A stretch of DNA of 64,000 nt from Streptomyces sp. SW4 (GTDB lineage Bacteria > Actinomycetota > Actinomycetes > Streptomycetales > Streptomycetaceae): NCBI GenBank assembly GCA_003248315.1, contig QKWM01000004.1:1984001-2048000 (forward strand), given 5' to 3'. The position numbers and the translations under genes were made by a program. The stretch's first letter is position 1. Each line of letters opens with the position of its first letter. This document shows positions 37,992 to 47,955 of this stretch, piece after piece. The notes beneath the pieces were generated by a model. It ran no database searches, was not told the origin of the DNA, and was given only the letters and a program-made list of their open reading frames with translations.

Positions 37992-38443
37992 CGCTCTCCA
38001 ACCCCGCCCAGGCAAAACAGCGTTGACGACCATCGAGCCTATCGAGGTTCACGCTGAAGAGCTCAGCGTGTGCTCAGGCGCGTCCAGGACTCGCCTTGCT
38101 TGCTGGCGGAAAGACGGCCACGATCCCGGCGCACGGCCGGCCAAACGGTCCGGCACGACTGGGTACTGGCACCACCGGGTAAGCACGGATCAAACTCCTA
38201 ATGCGGTGGTCACACGGCAGCACCGCCGACGGCAGTGACGGCAGCGCTGACGGCAACGACGCCGGACGGCAGCGGCACTCAGCGAACCGTCGCGAGGCCA
38301 ACGGAAGACGATTGGACCGCCCCACCAAGGCTTGCCCGCATCTTCTATGCGCTTGGCTACCGTTCGAGTCCTGCCGAAGCCTCTGTCTCCGCCCTCCCTC
38401 CACGGGGCTCCACGCCGAGATGGACTGTCCACGAGTCGAAGGC
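37992..38443. other. Region without a supported gene
   Basis: Several short overlapping frames on both strands, none with codon use or composition that convinces. GC content is lower than in the chromosome flanks. It may hold a decayed gene continuous with the one starting at 38444. Confidence 0.4.
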
Positions 38444-38904
38444 ATGGCGGTGCTGAGTGGCTACCCGGCGGGGCCGTCGGCCTGGGCCGTCAAGCGGTTT
38501 GGGCGGCATGCCAGCGCGCTTGCCGCGGCAGTTCCTGAACAACTGGCCAAGGCTCATGCAAAGGCTCATGCCGCGCACCTCGCTGCGAGGCTGAAGAAGC
38601 GGAGTCGGTACGGTGTCGCCCTGGCGGGCCTGGTGCGCGAGCACCTGGCGGAGACGGCACGTGAGCGGGGGAAGCCGTACGAGGCGTACGCGGATACGAG
38701 TACGCAGTGATCAACGATCACGCACTCTTCCCCTTCCGGTCGTCAGTCAGACAGGAAGCAGCAGACCAACTGCGGAACCTTCTGCGAGCGCCGCGGCCAC
38801 CGTTAGAACGGCCTCAAGTGACGTTCGCAGAGGTCCAGATAGTCTCTGCCAACACTGACTGCCCCAACCAAACGAAGAAGTCCGTGGACGGACCGCACTC
38901 GTAG
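38444..38904 (+). CDS. Hypothetical protein (one frameshift)
   Basis: About 153 residues if one base is restored near 38698. It begins MAVLSGYPAGPSAWAVKRFG, has a basic helical part (HLAARLKKRSRYGVALAGLV), continues EYAVINDHALFPFRSSVRQE, and ends KSVDGPHS. ATG 38420 is an alternative start, and the true N-terminus may lie further upstream. No family recognised. It ends 38 bp before the small membrane protein. Confidence 0.45.
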
Positions 38905-38942
38905 CCTGGCCGCCACACTGATGGTGCACGTCGGAGGAGCTA

Positions 38943-39350
38943 GTGCTGCTGGAGGCTAACGCACCCAAGGCGGTGAAAAACCGCGATGATGGAGGGATGA
39001 CAGGTCAACAGCGGTACGTGGTGGTGATCTTCAGTGTGGTGGTCGCGGCCCTGGCGGGGGTCTTCTGTTTCCTCAGCTGGGAACGCGCGAACCAAGTGGC
39101 CGGGATCGTCTCAGCCCTGGTGAGCATCGGTTCACTGGGGGCTGCGCTCTGGGCAGCCTTGGCGACGCTACCAGGTACGCGCGTGTACGTGTCCCGCACG
39201 GGCAGTGCCACCGCTCGTGACGGTGGCTCGGCCAATACCGGTGTCATCACTCCCTCGACTAGTAGCGCGGCGGACACGATTCGGGTGGACAGAACCGGAG
39301 ACGCGGAATCCGAGGGTGGAGAAGCCAACTCGGGCGTTTCCGCCCCGTAA
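38943..39350 (+). CDS. Small two-TM protein with two C-terminal TG-x-A...N-[TS]-G-V repeats (candidate NLR-linked effector)
   Basis: 135 residues from GTG 38943, which has GGAGG five bases upstream; ATG 38997 is an alternative. Two transmembrane helices (about residues 25-45 and 52-74) are followed by a cytosolic or extracellular tail with two copies of a 16-17-residue motif: RTGSATARDGGSANTGV (85-101) and RTGDAESEGGEANSGV (117-132). The STAND protein encoded 61 bp downstream has the related ATGEARAQGPVGLINTGL at its N-terminus. The family is not recognised. By layout it resembles a membrane-acting effector held ready for templating by the STAND receptor (inference). Confidence 0.75.
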   Translation: MLLEANAPKAVKNRDDGGMTGQQRYVVVIFSVVVAALAGVFCFLSWERANQVAGIVSALVSIGSLGAALWAALATLPGTRVYVSRTGSATARDGGSANTGVITPSTSSAADTIRVDRTGDAESEGGEANSGVSAP

Positions 39351-39411
39351 TCACCTGTCCAGGCTAGATGGTCCAGGCAGCCCCTTCAAACGGTGGTAGT
39401 GGAGTCAGCAC

Positions 39412-42400
39412 ATGTCAGACCGAATGTCGGTGAAGGCCACCGGTGAGGCTCGGGCGCAGGGGCCTGTAGGGCTCATCAACACCGGTCTCGTCAATGGCGA
39501 TGTTGTGCTGGCTCCGGTACGGCCAACAGTTTCCGGCTACCTGCACCAGGTCAGACGTCTCGCCGCGGATCGCTTTGAGGGCAGGGAGAAGGAGCTTGCA
39601 GCTATGGCCGCCTTCTGTACCGCCCCGGACGAGGGCGTCGGTACTCAGGGGCTGTGGTGGCGCTGGCTGGCACCAGCATGGGCGGGCAAGACCGCACTCA
39701 TGGCTCAGTTTGTTCTCAACCCGCCACCCAGCACTGTAGTCGTCTCGTTCTTCATCACGGCCCGCCTGGCCGGTCAGAACAATCGTGCCGCCTTCTGTGA
39801 GGTCGTTCAGCGCCAGTTGTATGCCCTCCTTGGCGAGGAGGAACCCGCGGTCACCGAGCACACACGCGACGAGGCCCTCCTTCATGCACTGGAACGAACG
39901 GCAGAACGCTGTGCTTCCCACGGGCGACGTCTCGTCTTGGTGGTCGATGGCCTTGACGAAGACCGCGGCGTCGACGCCGAAGGCGGAGGTCATAGCATCG
40001 CGGCTCTCCTTCCCGCCACGCCCCCGCACGGCGCTCGTATCTTGGTCGCCGGACGCCCTCACCCGCCGATTCCAGCGACGTCGCTAACGGCCATCCGCTG
40101 CGCACGGATGTGATCAACCGCCCATTGGAGAGGTCATCCTTTGCAGCTGCGGTGCGAGTAGAGGCCGAGAACGCCCTCGAGAATCTCCTCACAAGAGGTG
40201 GAACAGCCTGCGAGTTGCTCGGTCTAGTCGCTGCGGCGGGCGGCGGCCTGAGCAGTGACGACCTTGCACACCTCGCGCATACCCGCCCGCTGCGTGTCCG
40301 TCGGACCCTGGCCGGGGTGACCGGCCGGCTCTTCCGCACCAGTTCGGGAGTCTGGGACCGGGCCCAGGAGTCCTACCTCCTAGCCCATGAGGAAATCCAG
40401 AGCACTGCATTGGAACTCCTGACGGAGACCGAGCTCGCTGCCTATCGCGAACGCATTCACGTTTGGGCCGATCTCTATCGGTCAAGCGGCTGGCCAGCTG
40501 ATACGCCCGAGTATCTGCTACGCGGCTACCCGCAGCTTCTCCGTGCCACCTCGAACGGCGACAGGTTGGTGGCGCTGGCGAGTGATCCAGCTCGTCATCA
40601 GCGCCTGTGGCACACCTCCGGCTCCAACCTGGACGCCCTCACCGAGATCACCGCTGCATTCGAAACCCTCCGCGCCCACGCGGGCCCAGGCGGTCCCGAC
40701 ATCAGCGCGGCTCTCGTCCTCGCCATTCGGCGTGACCTACTGCACCACAACAGCAGCAACATCCCGGTTCATCTGGTGACGACATGGGCACTTTTAGGGC
40801 ATACCGACCGTGCCATCAACATCGCTCTTGCCTATCCCGATGTGCACAAGCAGGTTCAAGCCTTGACTCGCGCCGCATGCACGCTGGCGAGAAACGGCGA
40901 GGGGAGCAGCGCAGCCATGCTGGCGAACACGGCCGTCGATGCGTCCCTTGCCATCGCGGACCCGGGCTCGCGGGACCGCGCGCTGGGTGAGGCCGCCACC
41001 GCCCAGGCGCTCGCAGGCCAGTACGACCGCGCACTTCAAACCGCTCGTGGCATAAAGAATCCGGACTGGGGCACCGGGGCGCTTATTGGCATCGCTCGTG
41101 CTTTGTTGGAGACAGGCGAGCGAGACGAGGCGGCCCGGGCGGCGACCGAAGCCGCCCGTGTCGCGCGCTCCATAACCGCAAAACGGTGGCAGGACCGGAC
41201 CCTACAAGAGGCCGCGATCGTCCTGGCGGAGACGGGCCAACTCCAACAAGCCCTCGACATCGCCAACTCCCTCGCCGATCAAGCACGGCAGTCCGAGGCG
41301 AGCGCCAGCGTCACACGCGCAGCAGAGGAACATGGTTGGCACGAACCGGCCCCGGGGATTCCATGGGTTGGCCACCCTGACCATCTAGTCCGGGCAGTAC
41401 TTGTGCCTGCTAGATCGCTCGCATCGCAGGAGTACAAGCAGATCCTCGATGCCGCCCGGTCTATCGGCGATCCCAGCACGCGCGCGGACATGCTGGCGGA
41501 AGCGGCCTGCGCCATGGCGACGACAGACATGCACAAGCCGGCGGCGGAACTCGCGGCGACAGCGGCTGCCACGGCCCATGCCATCGTCGCCCCTCGCTGG
41601 CGGGCCCGGGAGCAGTCCGCCGTGGCCAAGGCGATGGCCCGAGTAGGGGCGTACGAACAAGCCGTGGAAGCGGCCTACGCCATCACCGAGGCTGCTTGGC
41701 GTGACCAGGCCCTGAGCGACGTTGCGCAGTCCCTGATTGCGGCGAGCCGGTGCGAACAAGCCCGGGAGATCGTCCACGCTATCGACAGCCCGGCAACGCG
41801 CAGCCGGGCACTGGCTGAGTTAACGCACGCCATGGCGCAGGTGGGATCGCACGAGGAAGCCTTGAATATTGCCGAGACCATAATGGCCCCACGTTCACAA
41901 GTCGAAGCGCTGGGACACATCGCCTGTGCCTTGGCCAATTGTGGACAGGGCGAACGAGCCATCGAGATAGCCCGTCGCATAAGTTTGATCGGTTCACGCG
42001 TCGAGACGTTGGCCGAGGACAGGTACCTTCTGGCGCAGGCGGAGCGTGAAGAGTCCTCGTTCATCGGACCACGCATCCATAGCCAGCCACACATCGAGGC
42101 AGGACCGCTTGTCGACGTCGCCCTCGCCGTTGCGAGGATGGGCCGCCACGAGGAGGCGTTGGAGATCGTTCCCTCCATCGGCGACGGCGCAGCACAGGCG
42201 AGGGCTCTAGGCGGTATCGCCCGCGCTGTCGCACAAGCGGGTCAGGTCGAACGGGCCCTTGAGATCTGCCAATCCATTCGCGACGGCGCAGCACAGGCCA
42301 GGGCTCTAGGCGGTATCGCCCGCGCTGTCGCACAAGCGGGTCAGGTCGAACGGGCCCTTAAGATCTGCCAATCCATCAGCGGGAAGAAACAGCTAGCTCA

Positions 42401-43044
42401 AGAGGCACGCGGCAGTTGGCGCCGCACCAAGGTGTCGGCCAGCGCCATGAGCGAAGTGGCCTACGCCATCGCGGAGGCGGGTCAGGTCGAACGGGCACTT
42501 GAGATTGCCCGTGCTATTCCACAGACTGATAAGCAAATCGCAGCGTTGAGCGCCATCGGTCATATCGCAGCCGAGCTGGGCCAGCACGGAGATTCCTTGG
42601 CCATTCACGCCGAGGCTTTGAAGACGTCCCCGACAACGACCTCGTGCTGCGGACCCAGCTGTTGATCGACGTCGCCACCGCCATGGCGCGTGCAGACCAG
42701 GCCGAGGAGGCACTGGCTGTGGTCGATGAGGCCGTTCGAACCACCTACGCTATTCTCAAGCGCGGATCACGGCCCGGCCCGTTGATCGATATCGTCCGCG
42801 CGATGGCGCAGGCAGGTCACCACAAGAAGGCTTTTGAGATCGTCCGTGCCATCCCCAACGCTGCCACGCGCATCAGGGCGCTGGCCGAGGTTGCCAGCGT
42901 TTACGGTAGCTCAGCCGAGGGACGCAGCATGTTGGCCGAAGTACTGCAGACAAGCCCTGGCTGGTTTCCTGCGACGCGCTTCCACTTATCGCACCGGAAG
43001 CCGTCGCCGCTGCGGCGCACTGCCTGCAGAAGCAGGCGGTATAG
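39412..43044 (+). CDS. STAND NTPase with N-terminal shared motif and C-terminal alpha-solenoid repeats (three frameshifts)
   Basis: About 1211 residues after restoring bases near 40075, 42625 and 42957. Order: motif ATGEARAQGPVGLINTGL (9-26); FEGREKEL; P-loop variant APAWAGKT (87-94); Walker B RLVLVVDGLDED (173-184); sensor-like ILVAGRPHPP. Then comes a winged-helix-like stretch (ACELLGLVAAAGGGLSSDDL) and about 700 residues of 33-35-residue helical repeats (ALGGIARAVAQAGQVERALE). This is the receptor layout of bacterial NLR-like proteins. Predicted role: detect an invader with the solenoid, oligomerise, and trigger the adjacent small membrane protein. GGAG precedes the ATG. The end follows HCLQKQAV. 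Confidence 0.8.
42182..42378 (+). repeat. 99-bp near-identical tandem duplication inside the STAND solenoid
   Basis: Units 42182-42280 and 42281-42378 differ at only a few bases; each encodes one 33-residue repeat (DGAAQARALGGIARAVAQAG onward). A diverged third copy begins near 42478. Recent in-frame duplication of a sensor repeat. Confidence 0.9.
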
Positions 43045-43398
43045 AGAAGCATGCCGTTTTCGAGTGCACGGCGCCGCTGATTACCTGCGGACGAGACTTC
43101 GACGACCTGCTGGGAGGCACACGCGCCTGATCGGTCGGCGCACCCGCTGTCGTGGCTGGCTGTCGTCGGCTGAGGCTCGTGCCAGAACCGTGCCAGATGC
43201 AGGGGTCAATCACGGTCACCACCGGTGCCCTCCGGTCGAGCACTAGCCCACTTCCGCGGCCATCGATGCCGCAGTTCAGCCACAAAATTCCTCACCCTCT
43301 CTCCTAAAGCGGTGGTCGGCTTCGGGCTACGTTCTTACATCCGCCGCCAGTTGGAGGCATCGCCACGGCGGTGTGCTCTGCACTGGCAAGATGGGGCA
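43045..43398. promoter_or_regulatory. Gap with a second GTGCCAGA doublet
   Basis: No convincing gene. GTGCCAGA direct repeats at 43179-43186 and 43190-43197 (11-bp spacing) copy those at both ends of the element, 1.9 kb inside the right end. This suggests an earlier right boundary or an extra integrase arm site. Confidence 0.45.
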
Positions 43399-44454
43399 AT
43401 GGTTCGCAGGCCGTACCCCACGTACCGTGATCAGACGTATCCCGCGACAGCGGCAGTATGGAGGGCCCTACGAGAGCTCCGCCCAGAGCCGCCAGGGTAT
43501 GCGGGCAAAGGCCCGCGCCAGAAGCTGTTCAGCGCAGCACTGGAGCAGTCGGAGCAACTCTTCACTGCTGCTGCCTCGGTTGGACCGGCTTCCAGGCCCC
43601 TCGTACTCTTCTACGGCCTGAGCCAGGCAGGCAGGGCCATCGCAGCGTGTGCACCCGTCCCCGCCGACAAATGCCGCCTGAACGGCCATGGAATCGCCGC
43701 CGCCCAGATGGACCAGCCAGACCTAGGCTCGGTCACCGTCAAAGACAAGGGCGCAGCCGGAACGCAGTCGTTCACTCAAGTTGCGGCGATGCTCGGATCA
43801 CGATCACTGCCTGACGAAGCCCGTCTCGCGGACGTGTGGGCGTCCATCTTGGAAGTCAGTCTCTGGCCTTTGCAGTCGACAACGCGTCCCCAGCTCTCAG
43901 TCAGTAGAGAGACGCACCAAGTAGACGCGAACACCTTGCAGGCGATGGTGTCCGGCTTGCCTGGAAACCTTCAAGACCACGCGAGTCCGCAGGACCGTGA
44001 GCAGGCTGTACGTGCGTGGCTCGCCGATTATCCGTCGCTGACGGGGTACCGCTTCCGGTCGATTGGCGCCATCCCTGATAGCGGGCCGGATAGCTGGGAT
44101 TCGATGCAAGGCACGATCGGCTGCCGCCTGGTATGGGACGTGGCAGGTGGAGAGGAGGCCGCCAAGCGTAGGTTCGAGGACATCGCACCGTGGAAGGGGC
44201 GCAGCCTCTCAGACTCTACCCGAGTGATCCACGCGCGATTCGGCGGTGACGACCGCGTGCTCCACCCTCTGATGGCCTGGTGGGCGGTGCTCTACACGCT
44301 ATCGATGCTTGCTCGCTACCAACCAGGCCAGTGGACTGCGCAGATCGACGTGAACCGCAGCAAGGACGCTGTAGCGATCGAGTACCTCTTGGACAGCGCC
44401 CTTGCCGCGGTGCCTGAGTTGATCCTGGCCGCGATAGACGAGGTGACGGCCTAG
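43399..44454 (+). CDS. YaaC-like protein
   Basis: 351 residues from ATG 43399 (MVRRPYPTYRDQTYPATAAV), intact. The block LVLFYGLSQAGRAIAACAPV, followed by a conserved-looking NGHGI, and the C-terminal VLHPLMAWWAVLYTLSMLAR with HPLM...W fit the YaaC family, whose molecular function is unknown. Such proteins appear in accessory regions of many bacteria. The neighbourhood (STAND pair, nuclease) makes a defence role possible but unproven. Confidence 0.7.
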   Translation: MVRRPYPTYRDQTYPATAAVWRALRELRPEPPGYAGKGPRQKLFSAALEQSEQLFTAAASVGPASRPLVLFYGLSQAGRAIAACAPVPADKCRLNGHGIAAAQMDQPDLGSVTVKDKGAAGTQSFTQVAAMLGSRSLPDEARLADVWASILEVSLWPLQSTTRPQLSVSRETHQVDANTLQAMVSGLPGNLQDHASPQDREQAVRAWLADYPSLTGYRFRSIGAIPDSGPDSWDSMQGTIGCRLVWDVAGGEEAAKRRFEDIAPWKGRSLSDSTRVIHARFGGDDRVLHPLMAWWAVLYTLSMLARYQPGQWTAQIDVNRSKDAVAIEYLLDSALAAVPELILAAIDEVTA

Positions 44455-44687
44455 TTCCGGCCCCCGGATAGTGGCCGACACTGAGTGTCTAACTGCGTGA
44501 CAACACCAACGAACAGCGGCGGACGAGCGCGGACGCCTACGGCCATCAGCACAGGTGAGAGACGCACCAGCTCAAAGCAGCGCCCCCACGCAAGTTGCTT
44601 CGAGACGAAGAGGTCGCTCCGCAAAGAAGCCGATGCCAGATCGGCAATCAGGTGGCCAGGAAGTCTCGTTGCTCTCATGATGAGTGC

Positions 44688-45118
44688 ATGGACCGGTTGC
44701 AGCGCAGCGCTTGGCGCTATGTGGCGGAGGTACTCCCACCCGAGGAACTCCCGATGCTTGCTGCTCATGCACTCGTCGACGGGCGTGATTCCCCGCCTTG
44801 CGCGAACTGGCCGGCCTGCCACGCAGGAGCGACGAGACCAAGATCCGCGAACTGTATGTCCAGGCCCTGGACGAACTCGGCGTACCCCTTCCCAATGAAG
44901 AGGCAGCAGGCCGCCGACTCCTCGTGAGCCTCGCGGTCGGTCTCGCGAATGCTGAGTTGAGCCCCAAGGACGTGGTCGACCGGCTGTCGATGACGGTCGC
45001 AGCTCGCACCCCGGAGGAGACACAGTTCCTCTCCATCGCAGCGGACTACAGCGAGTGGATGAGCGCGGACGAACTCCGGAGATGGAGAACAGTCTCAGGA
45101 CCGCGGCCCACTCGTTGA
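44688..45118 (+). CDS. Hypothetical protein at the right end of the element (one frameshift)
   Basis: About 143 residues after restoring one C near 44793 (DSPALRELAGLPRR). It starts MDRLQRSAWRYVAEVLPPEE and contains LYVQALDELGVPLPNEEAAG, LLVSLAVGLANAELSPKDVV and FLSIAADYSEWMSADELRRW. All-helical, acidic. Proteins of this pattern are widespread in Streptomyces, often in accessory regions; no function known. Confidence 0.65.
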
Positions 45119-45195
45119 CCGTCTCCACCGATCTCGGATCCAGTATCAGCGTGCCAAGGTCGCGGCGTGACTGACTGACCCGCCTGAACGCGCTC

Positions 45196-45214
45196 GTGCC
45201 AGACCCGTGCCAGA
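45196..45214. promoter_or_regulatory. Candidate integrase arm-type site, right end
   Basis: GTGCCAGA at 45196-45203 and 45207-45214, same 11-bp spacing as at the left end, 106 bp inside attR. Confidence 0.5.
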
Positions 45215-45319
45215 TACTGCGGGAGCCACAGGGAACGGCGGTCCCCTACCCGGAGACACCCCCAGGTCATGACACGGATCGACAGCAGGTCAGCGGGGCT
45301 ATTGAGCCCGTAGAACCCA

Positions 45320-45366
45320 AGCTTCCCAAGCTGAGAGCGCGAGTTCGATTCTCGTCACCCGCTCCA
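45320..45366 (+). repeat. attR: 47-bp copy of the tRNA-Gly 3' end
   Basis: Identical to 31997-32043, from AGCTTCCC to the CCA. The upstream half of the tRNA is absent here, so this copy is not a tRNA gene. Confidence 0.93.
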
Positions 45367-45371
45367 TCGTG

Positions 45372-45400
45372 AACCCCAGGTCTTGGACCCGGGGTTTTTT
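45372..45400 (+). terminator. Original terminator of tRNA-Gly, displaced by the element
   Basis: AACCCCAGGTC-TTG-GACCCGGGGTT (one mismatch) followed by TTTT, 5 bp after attR. It is placed as a tRNA terminator would be, which supports the reading that this flank was joined to the tRNA gene before insertion. Confidence 0.85.
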
Positions 45401-45499
45401 GTTGCGCGTTCCGCGGGTGGGTCTCCGTTCGGCGTAGGCGAGGGTGGGGGCGGTATGGCGTTATGAGGTTGTGTGCGGCATTTGTTTATCTTTGCGGCC

Positions 45500-46887
45500 A
45501 TGTCTCGCATCCCTCGCACTCCACGTTCAGGACCCGGATCGGGCTGCTCGCCGCGGCCGGGCCGCCGGCGCCGGGCTTCTCGGCGCGGCCGTTCTCGCCT
45601 CCGGGCGGCCGGCGCCGCCGCGCGTGTGCCGGTCACCATCGGCAATCCCGTCGAGGGCAACAACGGCTTCGGTGTGGTCACCGAGTCCGATGCCCTGCTC
45701 GGCAGCACCGAGGCGGAGGGGCCCGTCGCCGTCGGCGGCGACCTGGCCTTCGGCGACAGCTACAACGTCGCCCTGCACACGCCCGGGACGTTCGCCGCGT
45801 CCGGTGACGCGCAGCCGACCGCCCTGCTCGTGGGTGGCGCCGTCGACCACGCCGGCAGCAGCCCCTCCGGCGTGCTCCGGGTCCTGCAGAGCGGCTACGT
45901 CAAGATCGGCGACATGGCGGGCAGCGACGTGCTGACCCAGGACGCGAACGGCGCGAGCGTCGACACGCAGGTGGTCCCGAGGGTTCCGGGTACGACTCGG
46001 CGCCGCGCGTCGAACTCACCACCCGGCAGCCGGCGGACTCCGTCGCCCAGTCCGGTCTGATGGACTTCCCGTCGCTGTTCGGCACCTACCGTGACCGTGC
46101 CGACCTCATGGCGAGCTGCGCGAACACCGTCGTGCTGCGCGACGCCGCCGGGGACCCGCTGCCCGACCAGGACGACCTCCCGGCCGGTTCCCAGATCTAC
46201 ATCGAGCTCACCGAGGGCCGGACCAACGTCCTGCGGCTGACCGGTGAGCAGCTCGACGACATCGCCGGCCTGACGTTCCGCAACCAGCCCTCGGCGGACA
46301 CGCCTCTGCTGATCGACGTCGACACCACGGGCACCGACGGCGAGTTCGTCTGGCACACGCCGAACATGGCCGGCGTCTCCGGTGCGAACGCGCCGTACAT
46401 CCTGTGGAACTTCGCCGACGCCACCGACATCACGATCGCCGACGGCGACTCCGTGGAGGGCACGGTGTTCGCCCCGCGCGCGGACCTCACCGACCTGGAC
46501 CCGGCCAACCTGGAGGGCGACGTGATCGTCCACTCCCTGGTCGCCGGGCCGCTCGCCGGAGAACCGGGCGGGCCGGCCAACGCGGGCGAGATCCACTACT
46601 TCCCCTTCGACGCCGACCTCCGGTGCGACACGGGCACGGACCCCACGCCGACGCCGTCCGACCCGACGTCCAGCCCGACCGATCCGACACCGACGCCCAG
46701 CGACCCCACCTCGGACCCGACCGACCCCACGCCGTCACCGACGGACCCGACGCCCACGACCGGGCCCACCGACCCCACCCCCACCCCGAGCCCGACGGAC
46801 TCGACGCCCGCTCCGCCCCGCCCGACGGCGAGCCCCACGCCGTCCCCCTCCGACCCCGGTCACGGTGACGGCTACGGCGACGACTGA
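45500..46887 (+). CDS. Secreted choice-of-anchor A family protein (four frameshifts)
   Basis: About 463 residues after four restored bases (three between 45530 and 45620, one near 45968). A signal peptide is recoverable across the frames (RIGLLAAAG..., AGLLGAAVLASG). Then comes the choice-of-anchor A domain: VTIGNPVEGNNGFGVVTESD, AEGPVAVGGDLAFGDSYNVA, APYILWNFADATDITIADGD, VEGTVFAPRADLTD. The last 75 residues are Pro/Thr/Asp/Ser repeats (DPTPTPSDPT type), a wall-spanning or linker tail without an LPxTG motif. Extracellular; function unknown. Confidence 0.8.
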
Positions 46888-46925
46888 CCGGCGGGCCCCG
46901 GGCCGGGGCGGCCCCGCCCCTCGGA

Positions 46926-47940
46926 TCAGCTGCGTCCGCTTCCGCGCACGGTGCAGGTGTCCGTGTCCGCGGGGCACCAGTGGGTACGCCCGCCGACCAG
47001 GTGCAGTTCCAGGTCGGCGTCCCGCATGCCCTGCGCGTCCAGCGCGGCGCGCAGGGCGGTCGGGGCGGGCTGCGGGGCAGGCCGAGGACGCCGATGACGA
47101 CGATGCCGTTGCGGGCCTCGACGGAGGCGATCTGCCACTTGCCGGAGGCGGCCCACCGCTCGGCGACCGGCCGGGCGTCGGCGGCGAGCAGACGGTCCCG
47201 GGCGACGCTGATCGTGCCCGCGGTGAGGGCACCGCCACCAGGACGACCACGCAGCCCACCGCGGCGAGCGTCCTGCCGCGGAAGCGGCCGACGCGCATCC
47301 CCGCCTGCTCGGCCCCGCCCGCACGCCGTAGCAGAGGAACACCACCGTCCCCGTGGCGACGATCGCCGCCACGTTGGTGGCGAACAGCAGCGCCGACTGC
47401 CCGGCGTCGTGGTAGCGCCGCACCGTCAGCAGCAGTCCGGTGACGGCCAGGGGCGGCACCAGGGAGATGGCGATCGCGACGCCGGGCAGGGTGTCGGAGA
47501 TGTCGGCGCGCACCAGCGCGAACGCGCCGACCGTGCCCGTGGCCAGCGCGGCGAGCAGATCGATGAGGCGGGGGCTGATCCGGGAGGACACCTGGCTGTT
47601 GGAGGCGAAGCCGTCGGGGGTGCGGCGACCCAGCCGAGCAGCATGCCGATCGCCACCACGGCCAGGGCGCCGCCGAGCACCAGCAGCACACAGCGGACCA
47701 CCTGGCGTCGGGCCGCGAGCACGAGGGCCAGGGCGGTGCCCAGGATCGGTGTCATCAGCGGGGCGACGATCATCGCGCCGATCACCGTCGCCGTGGAGTC
47801 GCCGACCACGCCGGCGCTCGCGATGACGGCGGCCAGCACCAGCAGCCCCAGAAGCGGGTCGAACCCGGACTGCGCAGGCCGCGTTCGATGAACAGCGTCT
47901 GCGTCATGCGCCGGACGGCGACCGCGTCGACCTCTGCCAT
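46926..47940 (-). CDS. DUF389 membrane protein (about five frameshifts)
   Basis: About 339 residues after correction. It starts MAEVDAVAVRRMTQTLFIER. Membrane segments in the DUF389 order are visible in different frames: LLGLLVLAAVIASAGVVGDS with TATVIGAMIVAPLMTPI, VLLVLGGALAVVAIGMLLGW, LIDLLAALATGTVGAFALVR, LPGVAIAISLVPPLAVTGLL, and ALLFATNVAAIVATGTVVFL. A short hydrophilic tail ends CTVRGSGRS. The gene follows the alkyl-sulfatase gene by 15 bp. Family function unknown, possibly transport. Confidence 0.8.
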
Positions 47941-47955
47941 GGCCGGCCGCCCCGC

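Larger units (their letters stand above)
31997..45366. mobile_element. 13.4-kb integrative element in tRNA-Gly(CCC)
   Basis: Bounded by identical 47-bp repeats: the 3' end of the tRNA gene (31997-32043) and a copy at 45320-45366. The integrase gene lies next to the tRNA end, pointing towards it. Cargo: zinc-ribbon-like protein, HATPase protein, GntR regulator, DUF1152 protein, putative nuclease, small membrane proteins, the STAND/effector pair and a YaaC-like protein. No replication initiator, TraB/FtsK-type translocase, relaxase or excisionase is recognisable, so it looks like a genomic island or a decayed or mobilisable element rather than a full AICE. Confidence 0.9.

Noticed and set aside
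39412..43044. STAND gene as pseudogene or three separate genes
   Set aside because: Three missing bases restore one continuous protein with ordered motifs, and the same kind of error hits housekeeping genes.
44451..45128. 225-residue minus-strand gene at the right end of the element
   Set aside because: The plus strand holds a coherent helical protein after one base is restored; the minus frame has antisense composition.
31997..45366. Complete AICE (pSAM2/SLP1-like)
   Set aside because: No RepSA/Prim-Pol, TraB or Spd-type proteins found in any frame, also after allowing for frameshifts.
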